From an uncultured Bacteroidales bacterium (GTDB lineage: Bacteria; Bacteroidota; Bacteroidia; Bacteroidales; UBA932), in assembly GCA_945983015.1 (NCBI GenBank), contig CAMFSN010000026.1, positions 1 to 15,731 of the forward strand: 15,731 bases of DNA, given 5' to 3'. A program made the translations under genes and the position numbers. Shown here in pieces: positions 6,589 to 14,796 of this stretch. Each line of letters opens with the position of its first letter. The stretch's first letter is position 1. The notes under the pieces are model-generated. The model saw only the letters and a list, made by a program, of their open reading frames with translations, had not been told where the DNA came from and did no database searches.

Positions 6589-8583
6589 CTATAATTTCTT
6601 CACACTTACAGCTAGTCCGCCTTCGACTACAGTGAAGGTAAACTCGTAATTTCCAGGCACAAATGGATTATTCGTCACGTCAACACCGTTGATGCAATTG
6701 CCATCGAGATAGAAGCGGGCGGCAGCATCTCCGGAAAGACTTTTAGGAGTAACTCCACTTTGTCCCCAACTCAGATCACTATACAGTTCGCACTGAACTC
6801 GCCAACCTTGAGCGTCGGTTGACATCGACATTGTAGCCTTGTATGTATTCTCTGCCACCTTCGGGGCCACCACCATCATAGGAGCACTTCTGGTCCATCC
6901 GTCTATATTCCAGCTGGCCCTAGTGTCAAATACAGGTGCAGCCCATTTTCCGGTTCCTAAAATATAAAGACAGTCAGGGAAAGTCATCTCCTCATTGCTA
7001 AGCCAAGTATATTGATAATCAGGATAGTACTGAACGAGATATGTGCCACTGGTTCCGTTGAAAGTTACAGATTCACCTTCTATGGTGAAGAAGTCCCTGT
7101 TGAGATGAGATAATTCAATTCCGCTTACACTTACGGAACTTCCACTTTCGAAATAAACATTGGCATAGTTATATGTTTCAGCCACTTCCAACTCGGTACC
7201 GTTGAAGAAGATGCCGGATTTTCCATTATCTACCCAGTCACTGATTCGATTAAGGTTTATGTCTCCACTAGCATTGTCGAAGGTGATAGTGTAATAGCCC
7301 GGCTGGAAGCCATTGTCACTGGTCAAACCTGGCTTTCCGTCTTTTGCAGCACTTAATTTGATTCCCTTTGTAAAACCAGAAAGGCTAGTTCCTCCGAAAC
7401 CATTGTCCTTACTTTCCCCCAGGTGGTCGGAATACACCTCAAACTCAAAGCTCCCCCACTCGTGTTGATCATTCAGATACAGGGAAGCCTGATACTTGTT
7501 GTCATCAATCTTTACGGCATAGGCAAGTCTGGTGACCGGTTCAGTCTCCCAACCGCCATTTGCATAATCCTCATGCCATTCAAATGCACTGGTAAAGCCG
7601 TGGCCGATTATCCAAAGGCATTCTGGAGCTACCGCTGCATTCTTTAATATCCAGATGTAATTGTAACGAGGAGAATAGTAAACGTCGTAAGCCCCGCTTT
7701 CGCGAAGGAAGGTGAATTTGCCATTATCCTTCTTCTCGAAGAAATCCCTGTTCCAGGCCGTATCTATGTCTTCAATTCCGCTGATCTCAACTTCTGCATC
7801 CTGTGTGAAATTGACATTGGCATAAAGAAGACCGCTCTGGGCCTGCAGAGCAGTTCCGTTTACGCTGACATTAAGTTCAACTCCGTTTACGCCCACACGG
7901 AAGCTGAGAGCATTGAAGGTGTAACTGCTTACGACATAGGTAGGATAGGAAATGCTGATTCCATTGGCTTCAGAGAAAGGACATAACTGAGCTATGTTGT
8001 CTTCTTCTGAGGTACCCCATACAAAAGCAGCTTCACTGAGCTCTGCAGAAGTCGAAATTACAGCACTTGTAATACTGTCATATTCGCCATCTTCTGTCAC
8101 GTAGAGATTTGCATCTTCCAATGACTGATTGAGCTGAATAACGCTTTCTCCGATGGTCATGTATAAGGTCTCCGGAAGTTGAGGACGAATTACAGACACT
8201 TTCTTTATCTCTTTTTTCGTATCTCCATTAACGTTGATAGCTTCAAAGGAGAGTATTATTTCTGAGCCTGAAGCCATATTAGGGCCAAACGGAATATCGA
8301 TACTGTCCTCAACCTTCACTTCATTTCCAGCTGTACGGATGGATTTGGAAGCAAGTATGCTTCCACCGGATAATGCCGCAGATACTTCAAGAGTGGATAG
8401 TGCCACACTTTCATCTGCTACAAGACAGGAGAATTCCAAAGTGCCGGGCACTTCAACTTCATTTGCGACACTAAGTTCAGAAAGACTTAAATTGCTTTCA
8501 ATTGATGGTTTTTCTTCCGGTTGACAAGCAAAAAACAATACGCTTGCACAAGCCAGTCCGGCTAAAAGTTTTATTGTTTTCAT
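6589..8583 (-). CDS. SusE/SusF-position surface glycan-binding-type lipoprotein with two tandem modules
   Basis: A 664-residue predicted surface lipoprotein (MKTIKLLAGLACASVLFFAC, Cys20) directly after susD, where PULs normally encode surface glycan-binding proteins. An N-terminal beta-sandwich-like region (about 25-135, alternating hydrophobic strands) is followed by a linker region and two tandem modules, about 240-445 and 458-664. Each module has the order NGTxL, NRDFF (278-282 and 495-499), YxxxYxW (W311, W527), GW (W345, W563), a W in the next strand (W376, W594) and a PGxYxxTF ending. The paired aromatics suggest carbohydrate platforms. It resembles the families named DUF5016/DUF5121/DUF5125 in such proteins, but I cannot confirm which. 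An in-frame ATG at 8623-8625 overlaps susD and puts 14 polar residues before the signal peptide; I choose the ATG at 8581-8583, 28 bp after susD. The last 96 residues before the final Leu are identical to the next lipoprotein. Confidence 0.85.
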   Translation of the reverse strand: MKTIKLLAGLACASVLFFACQPEEKPSIESNLSLSELSVANEVEVPGTLEFSCLVADESVALSTLEVSAALSGGSILASKSIRTAGNEVKVEDSIDIPFGPNMASGSEIILSFEAINVNGDTKKEIKKVSVIRPQLPETLYMTIGESVIQLNQSLEDANLYVTEDGEYDSITSAVISTSAELSEAAFVWGTSEEDNIAQLCPFSEANGISISYPTYVVSSYTFNALSFRVGVNGVELNVSVNGTALQAQSGLLYANVNFTQDAEVEISGIEDIDTAWNRDFFEKKDNGKFTFLRESGAYDVYYSPRYNYIWILKNAAVAPECLWIIGHGFTSAFEWHEDYANGGWETEPVTRLAYAVKIDDNKYQASLYLNDQHEWGSFEFEVYSDHLGESKDNGFGGTSLSGFTKGIKLSAAKDGKPGLTSDNGFQPGYYTITFDNASGDINLNRISDWVDNGKSGIFFNGTELEVAETYNYANVYFESGSSVSVSGIELSHLNRDFFTIEGESVTFNGTSGTYLVQYYPDYQYTWLSNEEMTFPDCLYILGTGKWAAPVFDTRASWNIDGWTRSAPMMVVAPKVAENTYKATMSMSTDAQGWRVQCELYSDLSWGQSGVTPKSLSGDAAARFYLDGNCINGVDVTNNPFVPGNYEFTFTVVEGGLAVSVKKL
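6596..6884 (-). repeat. 289-bp perfect direct repeat, copy B (3' end of the two-module lipoprotein gene)
   Basis: This is the partner of 4960-5248, in the same orientation and reading frame. The repeat ends 1-2 codons before each stop: the product here ends KKL, while the other copy ends KKID. Confidence 0.95.
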
Positions 8584-8611
8584 CGTGTTATGAATTATTA
8601 GTTTATAATTA

Positions 8612-10090
8612 TTAATATCCTTCATTTTGACTTAATCTTTCATTGATGTCGATCTGATCCTGAGGAATAGGAAGTTTGCGACGCCACTGAGGGATCTCGC
8701 TAAATCTCAGATTTCCATCCTTATCGTGTGCTTTCTGCATCACCTCTTCCATCCTGTCATTTCTGACAAGATCGAACCAGCGATGGCCTTCTAGCGCAAG
8801 TTCAAGCTGTCTTTCATTCTCAACTGCAAGTCTGGCATCGGCCACACTCATCGTTTTAGGCAGTTCATCCACGTGAGCCCTGGTTCTGACCTCATTCACA
8901 AGATCAATTGCATCCGAAACTCTGTTCAGTTCCACAAGTGCCTCCGCTTCGAGCAAAAGTACGTCGGCTAACCTAAGCAATATGATATCATTCTCCTTCT
9001 GTCTGATCTTATATGCAAGAGGATAATTCTTTGCAGGATAATAGGTGTCGTATGGAACAGAAGTCCAGTAAATGGAGGATGCATATCGCACGTCCTTTTC
9101 CTTATCGAACTTAGCCACAAGGTCGTGGCTTGGAGTACAATAGCGACGCCAAGAAACTACCACACTTCCGGAAATATCACTCAGCAATATCCAATAAGCC
9201 CAATTATGCTGCTCTGCCGCATCGGAAAAATACATCTCAAAGATACTTTCACTAGAGAACTTGCCGGAAACTGTCCACAACTGGTCAAAGTCATCCACCA
9301 AGCTATATCCTTCATCACGAACCTTTTCACAATACTCCACTACTTTTTCATAATTTCTTTCAGCTTTTGCCCCCATAGTGGCATACACTTTTGCTAACAA
9401 TGCATAAGCTCCTCCCTTGCTTCCTCTGAAAACTCCCTTGTTATAACTTGGAAGATTAGCTATGCTTTCTTCAGAGAGATCATCCAGTATCTGGGCATAA
9501 ATATCTTCTTCAGAGCTTCTTTCCGGATACATAATAGGATACCACTTGTCTATATTGTCCACTGTGATGGATGGGATCAATTCCAGACTCATTGGAGCAG
9601 CACCCCAGTATCGTACGATATCGAACAGGACCCAGGCTCTGGCGAACTTGGCATCTGCAATCAAAGAGGCTCTGGTCGCATCGTCTATAAGGGAAGAATC
9701 CATTAATTTCACATTCTCTATCACATTGGTAGCCGAGCCAAGTATCGCATAATATTGGCTCCACATACGCGCGACCTGAGTGTTGGTGGCAGAAAGATTG
9801 ATATTGTCGAACTGTTCTTCGGGTACGCCATCCCCACCTATATAGCAGTTGTCGGACATACAATCTCCCGCGTAAAAATTACAAGCCTCATAGATATCCG
9901 CCTTGAACAGGGCATAAACACCATTGAGTTCCGCTTTTGCCTCATCGACACTCTTATAAGCCGATTCCAATTCCGAGGTCTGAGTATCCTCTTTTGTAAA
10001 ATCAGACTGTGGCCGTTCATCCAAAAAATCCTCACAGGATGCGGCAAGCATCACGAAAGAAAGAGCTATCAGTATATTTTCTATTTTCAT
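8612..10090 (-). CDS. SusD/RagB-family outer-membrane glycan-binding lipoprotein
   Basis: A 492-residue SusD-like protein, within the usual 450-600 range. The lipobox AASC puts the lipidated Cys at 19. The body shows the family order: N-terminal helices with EAKAELNGVYALF, a TPR-like region with AKFARAWVLFDIVRYWG and GGAYALLAKVYATMG, and the C-terminal signature LRLADVLLLEAEAL, then GHRWFDLVR (435-443) and LPIPQDQID (473-481). SusD proteins sit on the cell surface as a lid on the SusC barrel and hand glycans to it. The ATG is 11 bp after the susC stop, the canonical pairing. The ligand cannot be read from sequence; the GH20 gene downstream suggests an N-acetylhexosamine-containing glycan. Confidence 0.96.
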   Translation of the reverse strand: MKIENILIALSFVMLAASCEDFLDERPQSDFTKEDTQTSELESAYKSVDEAKAELNGVYALFKADIYEACNFYAGDCMSDNCYIGGDGVPEEQFDNINLSATNTQVARMWSQYYAILGSATNVIENVKLMDSSLIDDATRASLIADAKFARAWVLFDIVRYWGAAPMSLELIPSITVDNIDKWYPIMYPERSSEEDIYAQILDDLSEESIANLPSYNKGVFRGSKGGAYALLAKVYATMGAKAERNYEKVVEYCEKVRDEGYSLVDDFDQLWTVSGKFSSESIFEMYFSDAAEQHNWAYWILLSDISGSVVVSWRRYCTPSHDLVAKFDKEKDVRYASSIYWTSVPYDTYYPAKNYPLAYKIRQKENDIILLRLADVLLLEAEALVELNRVSDAIDLVNEVRTRAHVDELPKTMSVADARLAVENERQLELALEGHRWFDLVRNDRMEEVMQKAHDKDGNLRFSEIPQWRRKLPIPQDQIDINERLSQNEGY

Positions 10091-10101
10091 ATTTTCCTGA
10101 T

Positions 10102-13100
10102 TTAGAAAGTTATATTAACACCTACTATACAAGTTCTGGCTTGAGGATATGTTCCATAATCCACTCCCAAGGCCACAGAACTGCTTCCATAAGCATTTAC
10201 TTCCGGATCATATCCAGAGTATTTTGTGAAAGTCAAAAGATTCTGTCCGGTTACATATATCTGAGCTCTTTCCACACCTGCCTTGAACAAGAGGCTCTTC
10301 GGCAGATTATAAGAAAGAGTCAGATTCTTGAGCCTGAGATAACTGCCATCTTCCAAGAATCTGGTGGAATTATGTATATTCTCAACATTTCCACTACGAG
10401 GAACATCAGTAAGCATTCCTGGTCTTTTCCAACGTCTGAGTACAGCGACACTTTGGTTTCTGAAATCTACCATTCCCTCAGTATCAATTCTGGAAGCATT
10501 GAATATCTGATTTCCATAGCTTCCCTGGAAGAATACACTCAAAGTAAAACCTTTCCAGGAAAAATCATTGGTAATACCATATGTAAAGTCAGGCTGGGCA
10601 CAGCCGATTACTGTCCTATCTTCCGGACCTATAGTTCCATTACCGGAGAGATCTTTATAGACAATGTCTCCCGTGTCCACATTCACACCTTCAGAAACAT
10701 ATCCAAAAAATGACCCTAGAGGAAGTCCTTCCTTCAGTATAATGGCATTCTCTCCGGTGTTATACATAGAAGCGTAATAATAGACTTTATTCAAACCAAG
10801 CTTCAACAACTTGTTTTTGTTAAATGAGATATTAAAGTCCGTATTCCATTTGAACTCACCGATAAGATTCTTTGAGGAAAGGTCAAGTTCAAAGCCCTTG
10901 TTTTCCATAGCACCGTCGTTTCGGGTAATGCCTCCCGGGAGATTAACATTATCCGGAAGTGCGACTGTCAAGAGCAGGTCGGTAGTCTTCTTGTAATATG
11001 CATCCAGCGATAGCATCAAGCGACTTTCAAAGGCAGAGAAATCCACACCCATATTCAACTGAGCGGTTTTTTCCCAAGTCAATTCAGGATTTGCTGCAGA
11101 ATTAGGAGTGATGGCCATCCCCGGATAAGAATCTTCCTCGCTCGGAAGAACCTTGCTTCCACGCATAGATGCCAAGTAAGAATAATTGCCAATTCCTCCC
11201 TGATTACCTGTCATACCGTAACCCATTCTGAGTTTCAAATCATCCAGCCAGTCTTTGGTCCCCCTCATAAACGGCTCATTGGAAAGACGCCAGGCCATTG
11301 ATGCGGACGGAAAACATCCCCACCTGTGTCCAGGAGCAAATCTGGAAGATCCATCATAACGGATATTGGCAGTAAACAGATATCGCTCATCATAATTATA
11401 GTTGATTCTTCCTAAAAAAGATGCCAATGCCCAGGCTGACGAGCCAGACCACGTGGCGTCTTCGTCCAATTGATTTGCTACGGCAACACTGTGCAATTCC
11501 GGATATGCGATCGGCAAATCGTATCCGGCTATGTTGTTTCCGTTCCACTGTGCCCTCTGCTGGCTGGCTCCAGCCATAAATGAAAAATTATGCTTTTGTG
11601 CAAAGCTTATATCATAGCTTAGGATATTCTCGAAAAGCCATTCGAAATTTCTAGATGTATTTTCAGAAACATATCCTTTGGTAGAGCGCCCGTCAGAAGT
11701 GCTGTTAGGATCGAGATAATAATCGCTTCTAGAATTATTCAGATCGACAGAATAGCTCATTCTGTACTGAAAACCCTTGAAAGGTTTAAAGTTCAGACTT
11801 AAAGAGCCCTGCAGACGGTCTGAGGCATTTGTCATATCAGCCGCATTGGCAGCCATTGGATTAAGAATTCGCGAACCATAAGCATCTTCATCATATATGG
11901 AAGGATCCGCCGGACTCCATACCTGCATAAAAGGAGGAGTGTTGATGGCAGAAAGAATGGACCCAGCTCTCATAGAACTTCTATTCTCATACACTGATCG
12001 ACCGCTTGTCTGAGAGTAACCCACACTGAAGCTGGTGCTGAACCAATCGAACATATCACTGTCCACATTGGCCCTAAAATTAGTCCTTTTGAAATAGGCC
12101 TTATTCACAATACCCTTATCGGAAGTGTGCCCTGCCGACACATAATACCTCAACTTCTCATTACCGTTTGATATGGAAAGCTGATAATTCTGATTTACGC
12201 CAGTGCCGAAAAGCACATCATTCCAATCCGTATATCGGTGCTCTTCTTCAGGTATAGTAGGAACCGTTATGGTTCTGGATGCCAATTCTGCCATCAACTC
12301 TTTATACTGTTCGGTATTGAGAGCCTCAAGTTTCTTTCCCAAACGGGAAAAGCCGACGAAACTATTGAAGCGTAAATCGACTTTTCCTGCATCTCCACGT
12401 TTGGTATTGATAAGTACGACACCATTTGCAGCACGGGCTCCATATATCGCTGATGAAGAAGCATCCTTTAGCACTTGCATAGAAGCAATATCTTCAGTGG
12501 AGAGGTTAGAAATATCATCGGTAGGAATGCCATCCACCACGTACAGAGGCTCATTGGAAGCCTGAACCGAGGTTGCACCACGAACCCTGACGGACAAGGC
12601 CGTTCCAGGCATACCTGAAGGCTGAATAACCTGAACACCAGCGGCTCTTCCCTGCAAAATGCTTGCGGCAGATATAAGCGGCCTGTTTTCCACATCCTGA
12701 GTTGACACTACAGAGACTGCAGTGGTAATATCTTTCCTCTTCACTGCTCCATAACCGATTATGACAGCATCTTCCAAGATATTTTTATCTAAATTCAGAT
12801 AAACATCGATCTGAGTTCGGGAAGAGGTATGTATTTTCTGTAATTCATATCCGGTAAAATAGACTTGAAGAAGAGTTCCTTCCGGACACTCTATGGAATA
12901 GCGTCCGTCAGAATCACATACTGCCGTAATGCTAGAATCCTCGCTCATCAACACAGCCCCAGGAAGAATCTGATGAGTCTCATCGAAAACACGTCCACTA
13001 TACTTCCTTACAGACTTCTCATTTTTTGTTATAAGAATCTGCTTCCCCTTTAAAGTACATCGTGCATCCACTTGACTGAGCACATCGTCCAAGGCCTGTT

Positions 13101-13311
13101 CGAGAGAAAATACCCCTCCTTTGCTTGATACTTTGGCCTCCAAATCCAACACTCCCTCATTATATGCAAAAGAATAATCACTTTGCTTTTCCACTAAATT
13201 GAAGAACTGTTGAAGAGTCATTTCCGCTCCAGGCAATTCAATATCCTGGGCAAGCAAAGGCACACTTGACCAAAGCGTAGCCAACATCAAAATAATCCGT
13301 AATCGTTTCAT
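10102..13311 (-). CDS. SusC/RagA-family TonB-dependent transporter with N-terminal STN signalling domain
   Basis: A 1069-residue outer-membrane transporter. A signal peptide ends near A21 (PLLAQD). An STN domain covers about 24-97 (LQQFFNLVEKQSDYSFAY... QILITK), a CarboxypepD_reg-like beta-sandwich about 103-175, the conserved SusC segment IIGYGAVKRKDITTAVS 184-200, the plug about 200-306 (VRVRGATSV, PLYVVDGIP, LKDASSSAIYGARAANGV), and the rest is a 22-strand-type barrel ending VGVNITF. It should import oligosaccharides using TonB energy. The STN domain is the part that contacts a periplasmic anti-sigma factor, and a FecR-type gene lies 7 bp upstream, which supports ligand-dependent signalling. 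An in-frame ATG at 13351-13353 would overlap the anti-sigma gene and add 14 residues before the signal peptide; the ATG at 13309-13311 is preferred. No frameshift or missing segment is seen. Confidence 0.96.
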   Translation of the reverse strand: MKRLRIILMLATLWSSVPLLAQDIELPGAEMTLQQFFNLVEKQSDYSFAYNEGVLDLEAKVSSKGGVFSLEQALDDVLSQVDARCTLKGKQILITKNEKSVRKYSGRVFDETHQILPGAVLMSEDSSITAVCDSDGRYSIECPEGTLLQVYFTGYELQKIHTSSRTQIDVYLNLDKNILEDAVIIGYGAVKRKDITTAVSVVSTQDVENRPLISAASILQGRAAGVQVIQPSGMPGTALSVRVRGATSVQASNEPLYVVDGIPTDDISNLSTEDIASMQVLKDASSSAIYGARAANGVVLINTKRGDAGKVDLRFNSFVGFSRLGKKLEALNTEQYKELMAELASRTITVPTIPEEEHRYTDWNDVLFGTGVNQNYQLSISNGNEKLRYYVSAGHTSDKGIVNKAYFKRTNFRANVDSDMFDWFSTSFSVGYSQTSGRSVYENRSSMRAGSILSAINTPPFMQVWSPADPSIYDEDAYGSRILNPMAANAADMTNASDRLQGSLSLNFKPFKGFQYRMSYSVDLNNSRSDYYLDPNSTSDGRSTKGYVSENTSRNFEWLFENILSYDISFAQKHNFSFMAGASQQRAQWNGNNIAGYDLPIAYPELHSVAVANQLDEDATWSGSSAWALASFLGRINYNYDERYLFTANIRYDGSSRFAPGHRWGCFPSASMAWRLSNEPFMRGTKDWLDDLKLRMGYGMTGNQGGIGNYSYLASMRGSKVLPSEEDSYPGMAITPNSAANPELTWEKTAQLNMGVDFSAFESRLMLSLDAYYKKTTDLLLTVALPDNVNLPGGITRNDGAMENKGFELDLSSKNLIGEFKWNTDFNISFNKNKLLKLGLNKVYYYASMYNTGENAIILKEGLPLGSFFGYVSEGVNVDTGDIVYKDLSGNGTIGPEDRTVIGCAQPDFTYGITNDFSWKGFTLSVFFQGSYGNQIFNASRIDTEGMVDFRNQSVAVLRRWKRPGMLTDVPRSGNVENIHNSTRFLEDGSYLRLKNLTLSYNLPKSLLFKAGVERAQIYVTGQNLLTFTKYSGYDPEVNAYGSSSVALGVDYGTYPQARTCIVGVNITF

Positions 13312-13318
13312 AAAATTA

Positions 13319-14155
13319 TCAATATAGTTCCAGTGTATTATTATCTTTGTCAAAATTATGCTTCATTCCAGGAATCAGATTCTCCAACAACTGAAGGAAA
13401 CTGCCAAGAGACATCCTTTCGGCGCTTTTCGCCGTTATGCATACATCTGAGTATTTTTCAGAATAATTATATCTGACTTCGAGGCCATACTGTCTTTCCA
13501 ACAATTCAATTATATCTGACATCGAGGCTTTTTTCAGCACAAAACCTCCGCTTCTCCAAGAGAAATAATCAAGGGCCTCAACCCCATTCACGGCCAGACT
13601 GCCATCTTTATTTATTTTTGCCAATTGGCCCGGCTCCAACAAAGTCTTTCCTCCCGGGTAGTCGATTGAAACTTGGCCTTCAAGCAAAACTACGGAAGCC
13701 TGAGAAGAGGAAGGGTAAGCAGAGACGTCAAATACAGTTCCCAAGACCGTCACATCAAAGGCATAAGTACTGACGACAAATGGCGAATGCTCATTTTTCG
13801 TCACCTCAAATGCCGCTTGGCCGTTCAAAAAAACCTTTCTTTGATTATTATCAAATTTGTCGGAATAAACCAGAGTAGAACCGGAGTTCAAAGTAACTTT
13901 CGTACCGTCGGACAGCGTCAGTTGCCTTTGCTCTCCGAGGGGAACATAGCATTGAAGCATTTCCGTAGGTTTAGGCCAAATACAGAATAGTCCTACAAAT
14001 ACTAGCACAGGAATCAAGGCAAACAGCACTGAGTAGGCCATTCTTTTCTTCCTTCCTAGTTTATGGATAAGTCTATCCAGAGATTCTTCTATCTCGCTTT
14101 CGTCCAACGATGGCGCCGCATCCAATCCATCCCAGTATTGTTTGAGTTTCGACAT
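13319..14155 (-). CDS. FecR-type anti-sigma factor
   Basis: A 278-residue inner-membrane regulator. A cytoplasmic N-terminal part of about 38 residues should bind the sigma factor, though it is shorter than many. One membrane helix covers about 40-60 (YSVLFALIPVLVFVGLFCIW). The periplasmic FecR domain spans about 70-165, with LPDGT-like LSDGTKVTLN (81-90), GQAAFEV (112-118) and VLGTVFDVSAY (137-147). A DUF4974-like C-terminal domain (about 207-278, KKASMSDIIELLERQYGLEV) should receive the signal from the SusC STN domain. In the family, signalling by the ligand-loaded transporter leads to release of the ECF sigma factor. It lies 53 bp after the sigma gene, and its ATG directly abuts a bulged hairpin (14156-14190). 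SusC starts 7 bp after its stop, so sensor and transporter share a transcript. Confidence 0.94.
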   Translation of the reverse strand: MSKLKQYWDGLDAAPSLDESEIEESLDRLIHKLGRKKRMAYSVLFALIPVLVFVGLFCIWPKPTEMLQCYVPLGEQRQLTLSDGTKVTLNSGSTLVYSDKFDNNQRKVFLNGQAAFEVTKNEHSPFVVSTYAFDVTVLGTVFDVSAYPSSSQASVVLLEGQVSIDYPGGKTLLEPGQLAKINKDGSLAVNGVEALDYFSWRSGGFVLKKASMSDIIELLERQYGLEVRYNYSEKYSDVCITAKSAERMSLGSFLQLLENLIPGMKHNFDKDNNTLELY

Positions 14156-14190
14156 ATCAATACGCTTCTCTATTTAATAGACGTATTGAT
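14156..14190 (-). promoter_or_regulatory. Bulged hairpin touching the anti-sigma start codon
   Basis: Read on the transcribed strand, ATCAATACG pairs with CGTATTGAT (9 bp, perfect, + strand 14156-14164 and 14182-14190). Inside it a second inverted repeat, TCTAT/ATAGA around TAA, extends the stem with only a 4-nt bulge (GAAG) on one side. The 3' arm ends at the base immediately before the ATG of the anti-sigma gene. There is no T-run after it, so it is not a normal terminator. It could limit translation of the anti-sigma factor, be an RNA processing or stability element, or act as a DNA operator. The repeat is directly visible; the function is inference. Confidence 0.5.
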
Positions 14191-14208
14191 TTAAAAAAAC
14201 ACCCAAAC

Positions 14209-14745
14209 TCAACTCCGAATTTTTTTTATTTCATCAGAAGCCAGGTAAAGTTGATTCTCCACAGTCTTTTTGCTGATACCCATAATGTCTGCTATATCCT
14301 GATTCGAATAACCGTCAAAACGACTCATCAGATAAATTTCCCTTCTCTTATTAGGCATATTGAATACAGCCCGACGCACATAGTCAAGTTCCGATTTTGC
14401 ATCCTGAACATTCTGCTGTTCGATAGAGATGTACGAAAGAAGAACTGAATCCAGAACTTCCATTGGGACTCTTTTTTTCCTGAATGCTTTGCGAAGATAA
14501 TCAAAACTGATATTCCTTGAAATTACAAACAGATAATTGTCCAGAGACTGAATGGTAGAGAGAGTTTTTCTTTTAGACCAAAGTTTGATAAAAACCTCCT
14601 GTGCCAAATCTTCGGCAGAACATTCTTCCTTTACGATGGATAGTATGAACTTATAGACTTTAGAGTAATATGCTCTAAAGGCTATGGCAAAAGCTGTCTT
14701 GTCCGAACGGGCAATTCGCTGTTTTAACTGTTCTTCCTTATCCAT
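14209..14745 (-). CDS. ECF sigma-70 family RNA polymerase sigma factor (FecI-like)
   Basis: A 178-residue ECF sigma factor containing only regions 2 and 4, the normal length. Region 2 covers about 20-90 with AFRAYYSKVYKFILS, SAEDLAQEVFIKLW (core binding) and SLDNYLFVISRNISFDYLRK (promoter melting and -10 contact). Region 4 covers about 120-176 with NMPNKRREIYLMSR and the helix-turn-helix YSNQDIADIMGISKKTVENQ. The neighbouring anti-sigma and STN-type SusC genes mark it as the dedicated regulator of this locus. It should activate the operon when the glycan is present. The start ATG (14743-14745) is preceded by a Bacteroidetes -7-like element only 7 bp away. The upstream rnhB stop is 51 bp away with no convincing terminator between them. 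Confidence 0.96.
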   Translation of the reverse strand: MDKEEQLKQRIARSDKTAFAIAFRAYYSKVYKFILSIVKEECSAEDLAQEVFIKLWSKRKTLSTIQSLDNYLFVISRNISFDYLRKAFRKKRVPMEVLDSVLLSYISIEQQNVQDAKSELDYVRRAVFNMPNKRREIYLMSRFDGYSNQDIADIMGISKKTVENQLYLASDEIKKIRS

Positions 14746-14752
14746 TCTCCAG

Positions 14753-14760
14753 CAAAGATA
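14753..14760 (-). promoter_or_regulatory. Possible -7 promoter element (TATCTTTG) for the ECF sigma gene
   Basis: TATCTTTG matches the Bacteroidetes -7 consensus TAnnTTTG on the coding strand. It ends 7 bp before the sigma ATG, so transcription would begin at or next to the start codon. No TTTG is found 19-21 bp upstream, so the -33 half is missing. This is a weak call. Confidence 0.3.
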
Positions 14761-14796
14761 ATATAAAAAGTTGCAGTATTATATGTTAGCGAGAAG

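Noticed and set aside
8584..8625. Upstream ATG for the two-module lipoprotein, overlapping susD.
   Set aside because: It would put 14 polar residues before a perfect lipoprotein signal peptide; the internal ATG is the natural start.
10009..10713. A 234-residue open frame on the plus strand.
   Set aside because: It is antisense to the 5' end of susD and the 3' end of susC, both unmistakable; no motifs are seen in the antisense translation.
13312..13353. Upstream ATG for SusC, overlapping the anti-sigma gene.
   Set aside because: The internal ATG begins a normal signal peptide and leaves a 7-bp gap typical of this operon.
14758..14782. ATAATA/TATTAT inverted repeat with a 13-bp spacer before the sigma gene.
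   Set aside because: Six A/T pairs in an AT-rich 51-bp gap are expected by chance; there is no further symmetry.
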